This document shows positions 1 through 5,187 of a stretch of DNA of 9,694 bases, piece after piece. A program made the translations under genes and the position numbers. Numbering within the stretch: position 1 is the first letter of the stretch; each line of letters begins with the position of its first letter. Where the stretch lies: assembly GCA_007127175.1 (NCBI GenBank), contig SKZX01000062.1, positions 1 to 9,694 on the forward strand, in the 5' to 3' direction. Source of the stretch: Desulfobacterales bacterium. Lineage in GTDB: Bacteria; Desulfobacterota; Desulfobacteria; Desulfobacterales; Desulfosalsimonadaceae. The notes beneath the pieces are model-generated. The model was not told the origin of the DNA. It saw nothing but the letters and a program-made list of their open reading frames with translations, and made no database searches.

Positions 1-440
1 CGTTCATCGCCTATGAGGGCAATCCACATGATGGGCTGCGCGTCCAGGTCCAGCTTGCGCACGATGGGGGACTCGGCATCCTCGGGCAGGTTTCGCCTGG
101 CCCTTTCAACCGCATCCCGCACGTCCTGCGCGGCAAGGTCCTGGTTCCGCCAGAGTTCGAATTCGCAAACGATCTGACCGGTGGACTCCATGGCGGTGGA
201 CATGAGCACGCGCAGCCCCTCGATGGCGTTGATCTCGGCTTCAAGCGGTTCAATGATTTCCTGTTCGATGATTTCAGGCGCGGCGCCGGGCAATATCGTT
301 GTGACGCTGACATAGGGGAATTCCACGTCCGGGTTTTCCTGCACCGGCATGCTGAAATACCCGTAGAGCCCGAAAATCAGGACAACGAGGAAGATGACGA
401 TGGTGAAAACGGGGCGGCGGATGCAAAAATTCCAGATCAC
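1..440 (-). CDS. RND-family efflux permease, N-terminal part (cut by window edge)
   Basis: This is the first ~146 residues of an inner-membrane proton-driven pump of the HAE1/AcrB-like RND family; the rest lies beyond position 1. The translation starts with a short cytoplasmic segment (NFCIRRPVFT), then TM1 (about residues 11-29). Next come the classic RND start-of-porter-domain motifs: MPVQENPDVEFPYVSVTT, PGAAPEIIEQEI, PLEAEINAIEGL, and near the edge DAQPIMWIAL. The start is a GTG at 440-438, chosen because AGGGAGG (450-456 on the plus strand as CCTCCCT-type complement) sits 8 nt upstream and no in-frame ATG precedes the conserved RRPVF motif. It follows the adaptor gene by 4 bp, so the two are surely co-transcribed and assemble as a tripartite pump. 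No outer-membrane TolC-type gene is visible; it may lie downstream or elsewhere. Substrate cannot be told from this fragment. Confidence 0.93.
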   Translation of the reverse strand, partial: MIWNFCIRRPVFTIVIFLVVLIFGLYGYFSMPVQENPDVEFPYVSVTTILPGAAPEIIEQEIIEPLEAEINAIEGLRVLMSTAMESTGQIVCEFELWRNQDLAAQDVRDAVERARRNLPEDAESPIVRKLDLDAQPIMWIALIGDE

Positions 441-444
441 GTGA

Positions 445-1662
445 TCAACCTCCCTTTACATTCGATCCGTGGGGGCCTTCACCTGCCGCCCAGTCGCGTT
501 TCCATGTATGTTGTATGTTCACCGAATAGCCGTCATCAAGCTGCATGTGTCCGTAAACCACCACCAGTTCGTCCGGGGATACGCCTTCAAGGATCTCAAC
601 AAGGCCGGGTTCCCTGAGGCCGGTTTGAACCTCGCGGCTGCGGGCTGTATTGCTGGAGGGGTCGACGATATAGACGATGTAGCCCTCGCGTGTCGCCACA
701 AGGGCCTGTTCCGGTATGACCGGGCGGTTTTCTCTCAATGCCAGAACCAGTTCTGCGCTAGCGAACGCGCCGGGCATCAGGCGGCCTTCCGGGTTGTCGA
801 TATTGGCCCTTACCCTGAATTTTCTGGTGCCCTCATCGATGACCGGGCTGATGAAGTCCACACTGCCGTTGAACTGCCTGTCCGGGAAGGCTGCCACGGT
901 GACCATCACCGCTTGCCCCCTGGAAACCCTGCCGGCGTATTTCTCTGAAACAAAAAAAGAAACCTGGAGAGGGTCGATTTCATATACCATGGCAAGGGGG
1001 TTGCCGATGGTGACAAAGGTGCCGGGGTCCACCAGCTGGCGGGAGATATACCCGTCAAAGGGCGACCGGACCAATGTGTCCCTGAGCTCCCTTTCCGCCA
1101 GTTCCAGTTCGATCGTCAGCCTTTCAATGTCCGATGTAACCGCGTCCAGCTCGGTCTTGACGTTGTCGTACTGGTCCTCGGATACCAGGTTGCGGTCCCG
1201 CAGGGTCGAGATCCGGTCGTAGTTGCGCTGAAGGTTGGCAAGCCGTATTCGGGCGGATTCCACCGCGGATTTACGGGCCTCATAATGCTTGGTGATTTTT
1301 TCATCTTCGATTTCGAAAAGCACCTGCCCCTTGTTGACGAAGCCGCCTTCCTCAAAATTGACCCTGACCACCCTGCCGTTGACCTCAGGCTTCACCTGAA
1401 CCGTCTGGATGGGGTTGAGCGTACCCACACCGTGAACGGCATCCTGCAGTGTCGTTGCAATAACCGGTGCAAGGTCAACGGATATCGTCCGCGCCTCCCT
1501 TGCCATGTCCCGGGTTTCATCCGCATCATCGCCACGCCTTGTGACAAGAAGCGCGATGATCAGAACAAGGACGATTACCCCAACCGGGGTGATCAGCCTG
1601 CTGATGATGCTCGGATTATCTTTTTCGGGTGGTCGACCATTGTAAACGTTTTCAGGGGGCAT
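445..1662 (-). CDS. RND efflux periplasmic adaptor (membrane fusion protein, HlyD/AcrA type)
   Basis: Periplasmic adaptor that links the RND permease encoded just downstream to an outer-membrane channel. With the start used here it has 405 residues, normal for the family. In order: a short cytoplasmic N-terminus, one membrane anchor (about residues 12-40, rich in V/L/I, ending in TRRGDD), a lipoyl-type half-motif (GTLNPIQTVQVKPEVNGRV), an alpha-helical hairpin rich in Arg, Glu and Leu (about 120-200), the second lipoyl half (VRSPFDGYISRQLVDPG), and a beta-barrel plus membrane-proximal domain. It is anchored by a helix; there is no lipobox Cys. Start choice: the ATG at 1662 has GGGAG 9 nt upstream, whereas the longer in-frame ATG at 1689 (9 residues more) has no ribosome site. 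A candidate promoter lies about 150 bp upstream. The pump's substrate is not determinable from sequence. Confidence 0.93.
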   Translation of the reverse strand: MPPENVYNGRPPEKDNPSIISRLITPVGVIVLVLIIALLVTRRGDDADETRDMAREARTISVDLAPVIATTLQDAVHGVGTLNPIQTVQVKPEVNGRVVRVNFEEGGFVNKGQVLFEIEDEKITKHYEARKSAVESARIRLANLQRNYDRISTLRDRNLVSEDQYDNVKTELDAVTSDIERLTIELELAERELRDTLVRSPFDGYISRQLVDPGTFVTIGNPLAMVYEIDPLQVSFFVSEKYAGRVSRGQAVMVTVAAFPDRQFNGSVDFISPVIDEGTRKFRVRANIDNPEGRLMPGAFASAELVLALRENRPVIPEQALVATREGYIVYIVDPSSNTARSREVQTGLREPGLVEILEGVSPDELVVVYGHMQLDDGYSVNIQHTWKRDWAAGEGPHGSNVKGG

Positions 1663-1732
1663 CGGTTTTTTCTCCCAAACATTGTTCATCGTCCAGCGAA
1701 CAACGGATACGATTATGCGAACGGTGTGTTTT

Positions 1733-1805
1733 GACGGCTTCGCAAAAAGCCCAACATAAGCGCGTGATTCAAAGCCTTCTGAAACGGTCTTTTTACGGGT
1801 TCATC
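1733..1805. repeat. Possible MITE-like remnant (imperfect terminal inverted repeats)
   Basis: The left end reads GACGGCTTCGCAAAAAG and the right end CTTTTTACGGGTTCATC. The right end matches the reverse complement of the left at 11 of 17 positions, several of the rest being G/A or C/T changes, around a 39-bp centre. The left end also folds on itself as GGCTT-CGCAAA-AAGCC (1736-1751). I recall GACGGCTTCGTAAAAAG-type ends as dispersed elements in Desulfobacterales genomes; that is memory, not a search. It lies in the leader between the adaptor gene and its candidate promoter. Confidence 0.35.
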
Positions 1806-1808
1806 ATT

Positions 1809-1837
1809 TTTTTATGAAAAACGGAATCCGGTGTCAA
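1809..1837 (-). promoter_or_regulatory. Candidate sigma70-type promoter for the efflux operon
   Basis: On the minus strand a consensus TTGACA (1837-1832) is followed after 17 bp by TAAAAA (1814-1809, 4 of 6 to TATAAT); an alternative -10, CATAAA, sits at 15 bp spacing. It lies between the rubrerythrin stop and the adaptor start, pointing to the adaptor, giving a leader of roughly 140 nt. The -35 match is exact, the -10 is weak. I see no convincing terminator for rubrerythrin in 1734-1870, so read-through into the pump genes is possible. Confidence 0.42.
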
Positions 1838-1870
1838 GGAAAGCTGCAATCAATGCCGTAATCAAGACGG

Positions 1871-2374
1871 TTATTCAATGGTTTTGAATTTTTCCCGGGG
1901 CGCCCCGCATATGGGGCATTTGTCCGGAATTTTCTTTTCCGTGACGTACCCGCACACCTGGCATACGTGGTAAGCGGTGACTTCATCCTTAATGAGATGA
2001 TAGATGGCCTGTTCATAGAGTTTGGCATGATGCGCCTCGGCATCCCGGGCATGGGAGAAGGTGATGGCCGCAACTTTTTCACCCTCTTCCTCGGCGTCTT
2101 TGATGAAGTTCGGGTATTCGTTCTGGCTGATTGATTTTTCTTTTTTGAAAGATTTTTCCAGGTTGGTGTCCGTATCCTTTACCAGGATGTCCTTGACCAG
2201 GTTCAGGTGCGACGTGGCGTGAACCCGTTCCGCCTCTGCGATGGCCCGAAACAGCAATGCAACCTGGGGAACATCTTCTTCCTCGGCTTTTTCTGCAAAT
2301 GCCAGCAGCCTGAAGTAAGCCTTTGCTTCACCTAAAAAAGCATCATAGACGTTTTTTTTGGTTTTTTCCTTCAT
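1871..2374 (-). CDS. Rubrerythrin (short form: diiron four-helix domain plus C-terminal rubredoxin-like domain)
   Basis: Cytoplasmic non-haem diiron protein that reduces hydrogen peroxide with electrons from rubredoxin or NAD(P)H-linked partners, typical of anaerobes facing oxygen. The 167 residues hold the duplicated helix-pair ferritin-like fold. Likely iron ligands are E16 (GEAKAY), E49 and H52 (EAERVH) in the first half, and the AEEEG segment (94-98) plus E113/H116 (DAEAHH) in the second. The C-terminal rubredoxin-like knuckles are C138-x2-C141-G and C153-P-I-C156-G for one Fe(Cys)4 site. It is shorter than the ~190-residue founding Desulfovibrio type, as in many short rubrerythrins. The start is firm: AGGGAGG lies 5 nt before the ATG. 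It appears to be a single gene with its own upstream region; no perR, rubredoxin or superoxide reductase gene is adjacent. Confidence 0.95.
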   Translation of the reverse strand: MKEKTKKNVYDAFLGEAKAYFRLLAFAEKAEEEDVPQVALLFRAIAEAERVHATSHLNLVKDILVKDTDTNLEKSFKKEKSISQNEYPNFIKDAEEEGEKVAAITFSHARDAEAHHAKLYEQAIYHLIKDEVTAYHVCQVCGYVTEKKIPDKCPICGAPREKFKTIE

Positions 2375-2424
2375 TCAAACCTCCCTGGTTTCCGTTGGGT
2401 TCGTATTTCAGCGTCCTTTCGGAT

Positions 2425-2439
2425 CTGCGCGGTGCGCAG
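2425..2439. promoter_or_regulatory. Perfect inverted repeat in the rubrerythrin leader
   Basis: CTGCGC-GGT-GCGCAG, a 6-bp perfect GC-rich dyad about 50 bp upstream of the rubrerythrin start. It could be a small hairpin in the leader RNA or a regulator site. It does not look like a PerR or Fur box, which are AT-rich. A poor promoter-like pair (TGCAAT, 17 bp, TATAGA on the minus strand) occurs further upstream near 2475-2505; I do not rely on it. Confidence 0.3.
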
Positions 2440-2533
2440 GCATAGATGATGGTGGCAGTTGATTTGATGCTCTATATCACAGGGGGAGAATAAATTGCAC
2501 GAAAAATGATTGGCGAAAAAGCCGTATTTCAAT

Positions 2534-2739
2534 GCCGGTGGTTGAAACAAATGGTTGAAGGTGGATGAATAATTTGCTTCAGGAAGGTATGTGAATGCTT
2601 GAAGTGCCCCCACCCCGGAAGGGGTGAGATCCTATAGCCGGTAATTGAAACAAATGATTGAAGGTGGATGAATAATTTGCTTCAGGAAGGTATGTGAATG
2701 CTTGAAGTGCCCCCACCCCGGAAGGGGTGATAGAATATA
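2534..2739. repeat. Two tandem 103-bp repeat units with embedded GNRA-loop hairpins
   Basis: Unit 1 is 2534-2636 and unit 2 is 2637-2739. They differ at 7 positions and share an unbroken identical core of 73 bp. Each opens with GCCGG, the left arm of the CCGGTGG/CCACCGG hairpin family seen at 2740 and 2856, and carries CACCCC-GGAA-GGGGTG (2611-2626 and 2714-2729), a 6-bp stem capped by a GNRA-type tetraloop. A third GCCGG begins at 2740 but the rest of a third unit is missing. No coding function is evident; short open frames across it have no ribosome site. The near-identity suggests a fairly recent duplication. Confidence 0.88.
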
Positions 2740-2760
2740 GCCGGTGGTTTTAACCACCGG
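2740..2760. repeat. Palindromic hairpin element, CCGGTGG family, copy A1
   Basis: CCGGTGGTTTTAACCACCGG is an inverted repeat with 9-bp arms around TT, directly abutting the second 103-bp unit. The same arms recur at 2856-2875. Elements with this hairpin are, from memory, dispersed repetitive palindromes (REP-like) in several bacterial phyla. No transposase gene is present here. Confidence 0.7.
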
Positions 2761-2788
2761 AAATGAATACATCCAAAGATTTGATAGA

Positions 2789-2831
2789 GTCCTGAAGGGA
2801 CGACACAAATTTAATGCCGAGCCTTCAGGAC
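2789..2831. repeat. 10-bp perfect inverted repeat with 23-bp spacer
   Basis: GTCCTGAAGG (2789-2798) is exactly mirrored by CCTTCAGGAC (2822-2831). The left arm is part of AGTCCTGAAGGGACGAC, itself a small GTCC/GGAC hairpin of the kind often found next to CCGGTGG-type palindromes. It could fold as a long hairpin or mark the ends of one repeat module. Confidence 0.6.
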
Positions 2832-2855
2832 GCTGCGGTTTTGCCAGGTCCTGCA

Positions 2856-2900
2856 CCGGTGGTTGAAGCCACCGGCTGTATGATGAATCCCCTCCGGGGA
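2856..2900. repeat. Palindromic hairpin copy A2 plus short GC hairpin
   Basis: CCGGTGGT-TGAA-GCCACCGG (2856-2875) is an 8-bp stem with one T-G wobble, a second copy of the hairpin at 2740. Twelve bases later TCCCC-TCC-GGGGA (2888-2900) forms a 5-bp stem, analogous to the CACCCC/GGGGTG hairpins in the 103-bp units. The order hairpin A then GC hairpin B is thus repeated three times in the region with diverged sequence. Confidence 0.65.
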
Positions 2901-2951
2901 ATACCGGTGACAGATGCAAAAAATCTCCATCGGTTTTTCGTTTTGCCTTTT

Positions 2952-2987
2952 TCGGCGTCGGGGTCGGGGTCGGTATCGGGGTCGGCT
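2952..2987. repeat. Six tandem TCGGNN hexamers (G-rich simple repeat)
   Basis: Reads as TCGGCG, TCGGGG, TCGGGG, TCGGTA, TCGGGG, TCGGCT in perfect 6-bp register. Three GGGG runs and further GG pairs on the plus strand could allow a G-quadruplex with a two-tetrad core. Non-coding; hexamer repeats like this can vary in copy number between strains. Confidence 0.75.
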
Positions 2988-3004
2988 TTGCAGGGCCTCC
3001 AGGG

Positions 3005-3023
3005 GACGGAATTCAATTCCGTC
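3005..3023. repeat. Palindrome GACGGAATTCAATTCCGTC
   Basis: A 9+1+9 near-perfect palindrome (hairpin with 8-bp stem and 3-nt loop), flanked by GGG and TCCCGGG. Its layout, an inner tract mirrored around a short centre and bracketed by G-run and C-run, is the same as that of the stronger hairpin at 3063 though the sequence differs. Confidence 0.55.
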
Positions 3024-3062
3024 TCCCGGGTTGGGGCTGTCTTTCAGGGATATTGGTGTCGA

Positions 3063-3095
3063 CCCGGGGGACAGACTGGAAGTCTGTCCCCCGGG
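3063..3095. repeat. Perfect 15-bp-stem hairpin with GGA loop
   Basis: CCCGGGGGACAGACT (3063-3077), loop GGA, AGTCTGTCCCCCGGG (3081-3095): every base of the 15-bp stem pairs. It would be extremely stable as RNA or as cruciform DNA. It has no T-tract after it on either strand, so it is not a classic intrinsic terminator. A decayed copy follows at once. Confidence 0.85.
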
Positions 3096-3109
3096 GGATT
3101 TGCATAAAC

Positions 3110-3145
3110 ACCGGAGCACAGACTGGAAGTCTCTTCCCGGGGGGA
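3110..3145. repeat. Degenerate second copy of the 3063 hairpin
   Basis: CACAGACTGGAAGTCTCTTC followed by CCGGGGGGATCTGCA repeats the neighbour (ACAGACTGGAAGTCTGTCC then CCGGGGGATTTGCA) with substitutions. Only AGACT-GGA-AGTCT (3120-3132) still pairs well. Flanks outside the stem (GGGGGAT-TTGCA versus GGGGGAT-CTGCA) are also conserved, so the duplicated unit is longer than the hairpin, roughly 52-58 bp. Confidence 0.6.
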
Positions 3146-3186
3146 TCTGCAATGGCTGGTATTGCAAACGCTGCACATGTTGCCTA

Positions 3187-3215
3187 TTGCGTGTTTTGGC
3201 AAAAAACAGTATAAT
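3187..3215 (+). promoter_or_regulatory. Candidate promoter for mltF
   Basis: TTGCGT (3187-3192), 17-bp spacer, then a perfect TATAAT (3210-3215). It lies just past the repeat mosaic and about 95 bp before the mltF start, the expected place and strand. The -35 matches only at TTG, so strength is uncertain. Confidence 0.55.
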
Positions 3216-3231
3216 TGTTTATATGCGCCTG

Positions 3232-3260
3232 GACAGCAGGTTAAACGGCTAACGGCTGTC
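3232..3260 (+). promoter_or_regulatory. Stem-loop in the mltF leader
   Basis: GACAGC (3232-3237) pairs with GCTGTC (3255-3260) and, inside it, GTTA (3240-3243) with TAAC (3250-3253), giving a two-part stem with a small internal loop. Placed just downstream of the candidate promoter, it would form near the 5' end of the transcript and might affect RNA stability. No known riboswitch is recognised. Confidence 0.35.
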
Positions 3261-3308
3261 GTTATTTTGTGGAATCCCGGTGCTGGTGCTTTAAAGGGGT
3301 GTTTTTTC

Positions 3309-4793
3309 ATGCGGTTATTACCGGAAAAAATCGACCAAAATCCATCGGGCGGCAAGTTTTATCGGTACTGGATACCGGTGCTGTGCTGCCTTTTACTGCT
3401 TTATCTCCTTCCCGGCGGATGCGCCAGGAAGGAAGAAAAAACAGGCGTTCTTGATGAGATTTTGGAACGCGGCGAATTGATCGTTCTGACGCGCAACGCA
3501 CCGACGACCTACTATTACGGTCCTGATGGCGAAACCGGCTATGAATACGATTTGGTGACCGCTTACGCGGATTATCTCGGCGTTGATGTCCGTTTTGAAA
3601 TCCGCACCACCGTGGAGGATGTACTTCAGGCATTAAAGGCAGGCGAAGGCGATTTTGTCGCGGCAGGCCTTACCCGCACCGAGGCCAGGCAGGCAGAGTT
3701 TCTTTTCGGGCCACCGTATTTCCAGGTGCAGCAGCAGCTCGTCTGCAGGCGGGGGGGCAGGATACCCCGCTCCATTGAACAGATAGAATCGGTAAGCATC
3801 GAGGTCACGGCTGCAAGCAGCTATGTCGACCGGTTGAAAGAACTGTCGACAACCTATTCGGAGCTTGACTGGCGGGCCATGGACCTTTCCACGGAACAGG
3901 TCCTTGAGCGGGTCTGGCAGGGACATGTGGATTGCGCGGTAGCGGATTCCAATATCGTATCGTTAAACCGGCGCTACATGCCCGAACTGGTGGTGGCATT
4001 TCCCATCGCGGAAACGGAAGATCTGGCATGGCCGATGCCGCCTGACGCCCCAGACCTTAAAAAAAGCATCCATGAATGGTTTGCCAGTGCTGACGCATCA
4101 CTGGCACCGATACTTTACGGGCGGTACTACGCCCATGTGGAAATTTTTGATTATGTCGATACAGCGCGTTTCAAAAGGCGGATCCAGAACAGACTGCCTT
4201 ATTACAGGGATATTTTTGAGGAAGCGGGCAAAGAATACGGGATCGACTGGAAACTTCTGGCGGCCATGGCCTACCAGGAGTCCCATTGGGATCCCCTTGC
4301 ACGCAGCCCGACCGGCGTCAGGGGCATGATGATGCTGACACTTCGGACCGCAGGACAGATGGGCATTGACAATCGCATCGATATCCGCCAGAGCATAATT
4401 GGCGGTGCGCGTTATTTTGCCAATCTGCACAGCCGCCTGCCGGACGAATTGGGGGAGCCGGACCGGACATGGATCGCCATGGCGGCATACAACGTTGGCA
4501 TGGGGCATATTTATGACGCGCGCCGGCTGGCCCGTGAAAAGGGAAAAGACCCGAACCTGTGGGTTGAGTTCCGCGAGGTGCTGCCCCTTCTGTCCCAGCC
4601 GCAGTATTATGAAAACCTCCGGTATGGCTATGCACGGGGAACCGAACCGGTTCGGTATGTCAGGCGCATCAGAAATTATTACGACATCCTGACCAATGAG
4701 TTGAATAATGCAGGCAGTCTGCAGGTTGAGGATCGCGGCGAGGCGGAAGGGTCCGGTGAACAGGCGCGTCATCAGCCTTTACGACCGCGGTGA
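3309..4793 (+). CDS. mltF: Membrane-bound lytic murein transglycosylase F (MltF type)
   Basis: Cleaves the MurNAc-GlcNAc bond of peptidoglycan with formation of 1,6-anhydro-MurNAc, acting in the periplasm on the cell wall. The 494-residue protein has a signal segment (about 21-34) ending LLPGGC; C38 is a plausible lipid-attachment cysteine although the lipobox is non-standard (Pro at -3). A family-3 solute-binding-like domain follows (about 44-275; TTYYYGPDGETGYEYDLV, FGPPYF), then the SLT catalytic domain (about 290-460). E324 in AYQESHWDP is the expected catalytic acid, followed by GVRGMMMLT and the AAYNVG motif (392-397). The last 30 residues are charged and low-complexity. Start: AAAGGGG lies 9 nt before this ATG; a longer in-frame TTG-initiated reading from 3162 would cover the promoter and lacks a ribosome site. 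E. coli MltF has the same architecture and similar size. First gene of a likely three-gene unit. Confidence 0.93.
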   Translation: MRLLPEKIDQNPSGGKFYRYWIPVLCCLLLLYLLPGGCARKEEKTGVLDEILERGELIVLTRNAPTTYYYGPDGETGYEYDLVTAYADYLGVDVRFEIRTTVEDVLQALKAGEGDFVAAGLTRTEARQAEFLFGPPYFQVQQQLVCRRGGRIPRSIEQIESVSIEVTAASSYVDRLKELSTTYSELDWRAMDLSTEQVLERVWQGHVDCAVADSNIVSLNRRYMPELVVAFPIAETEDLAWPMPPDAPDLKKSIHEWFASADASLAPILYGRYYAHVEIFDYVDTARFKRRIQNRLPYYRDIFEEAGKEYGIDWKLLAAMAYQESHWDPLARSPTGVRGMMMLTLRTAGQMGIDNRIDIRQSIIGGARYFANLHSRLPDELGEPDRTWIAMAAYNVGMGHIYDARRLAREKGKDPNLWVEFREVLPLLSQPQYYENLRYGYARGTEPVRYVRRIRNYYDILTNELNNAGSLQVEDRGEAEGSGEQARHQPLRPR

Positions 4794-4808
4794 AAGGAGT
4801 TGCATACA

Positions 4809-5096
4809 ATGGAAAAAGTACTGTTCAAGAGCGAAGAACGCAAATCGGCCGCAGAGGCCGCTGCCATGCTGAGGCATATCGCCGACAGGGTTGAATCCGG
4901 CGAAATTGTCCTGTCCCGCGGCGAGGAGCAGGTACGCCTGAAAATTCCCGCCGGCATAACCCTTGAACTGAAAGTCGAGGAAGAAACCAAAACCGGCCGG
5001 TCCGGTGTTAAAAAATCGCTCGAGATCGAGCTTGAGTGGATGGACGGTGAGGGGTATGATGGCGCCGCCGCCGGGGAAGGCGTATCCATATCCTGA
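4809..5096 (+). CDS. Amphi-Trp domain-containing small protein
   Basis: A 95-residue protein matching the amphi-Trp domain family (function unknown): KVLFKSEERKSAAEAAAMLRHIAD, an ESGEIVL turn, a strand with VRLKIPAGITLELKVE, and the end EIELEW with the conserved Trp at W77. No signal peptide or membrane helix, so probably cytoplasmic. About 17 Gly/Ala-rich, apparently disordered residues follow the domain. The ATG at 4809 is preceded by AAAGGAG with 9-nt spacing; that ribosome site overlaps the mltF stop region, only 15 bp upstream, which implies co-transcription. The in-frame TTG at 4800 abuts the ribosome site and is not a credible start. Function is not known; the family assignment is by motif pattern only. 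Confidence 0.82.
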   Translation: MEKVLFKSEERKSAAEAAAMLRHIADRVESGEIVLSRGEEQVRLKIPAGITLELKVEEETKTGRSGVKKSLEIELEWMDGEGYDGAAAGEGVSIS

Positions 5097-5187
5097 CGGG
5101 CATGCCGCCGTATCCCGGCATTGGTTATTTTCCTTTTCGCCTGCGTTGCGATGCTTACGCGGTGCAAAAAAACCTTGGAGTGTTCGT
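5097..5187 (+). other. Spacer with weak hairpin between amphi-Trp gene and hydrolase gene
   Basis: Holds ATGCCG (5102-5107) mirrored by CGGCAT (5116-5121) around 8 nt, then TGGTTATTTTCC. It could be a partial terminator or processing site but the T-run is interrupted. No strong promoter is seen, so the hydrolase gene is probably still expressed from the mltF promoter, perhaps at reduced level. Confidence 0.3.

Noticed and set aside
469..1734. Long plus-strand open frames opposite the adaptor gene
   Set aside because: They are antisense shadows of a clearly identified adaptor protein and show no family motifs.
2534..2739. CRISPR array
   Set aside because: Only two directly abutting 103-bp units with no spacers between them and no cas genes; this is a simple tandem duplication.
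3063..3095. Intrinsic terminator at the 15-bp hairpin
   Set aside because: No T-run follows on either strand and no gene ends nearby; it belongs to the repeat mosaic.
2811..3252. Several overlapping open frames of 60-120 codons on both strands
   Set aside because: They run through palindromes and hexamer repeats, have biased Pro/Arg/Gly composition, no ribosome sites and no recognisable motifs.
3162..3308. N-terminal extension of MltF by 49 residues from a TTG
   Set aside because: It would overlap the repeat tail and the TATAAT promoter, has no ribosome site, and would bury the lipoprotein signal; the ATG at 3309 has a good ribosome site.
5005..5187. Extended reading frame of the lipoprotein hydrolase
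   Set aside because: It overlaps the amphi-Trp gene in another frame and would remove the N-terminal signal peptide; ATG 5188 has a ribosome site and a lipobox.
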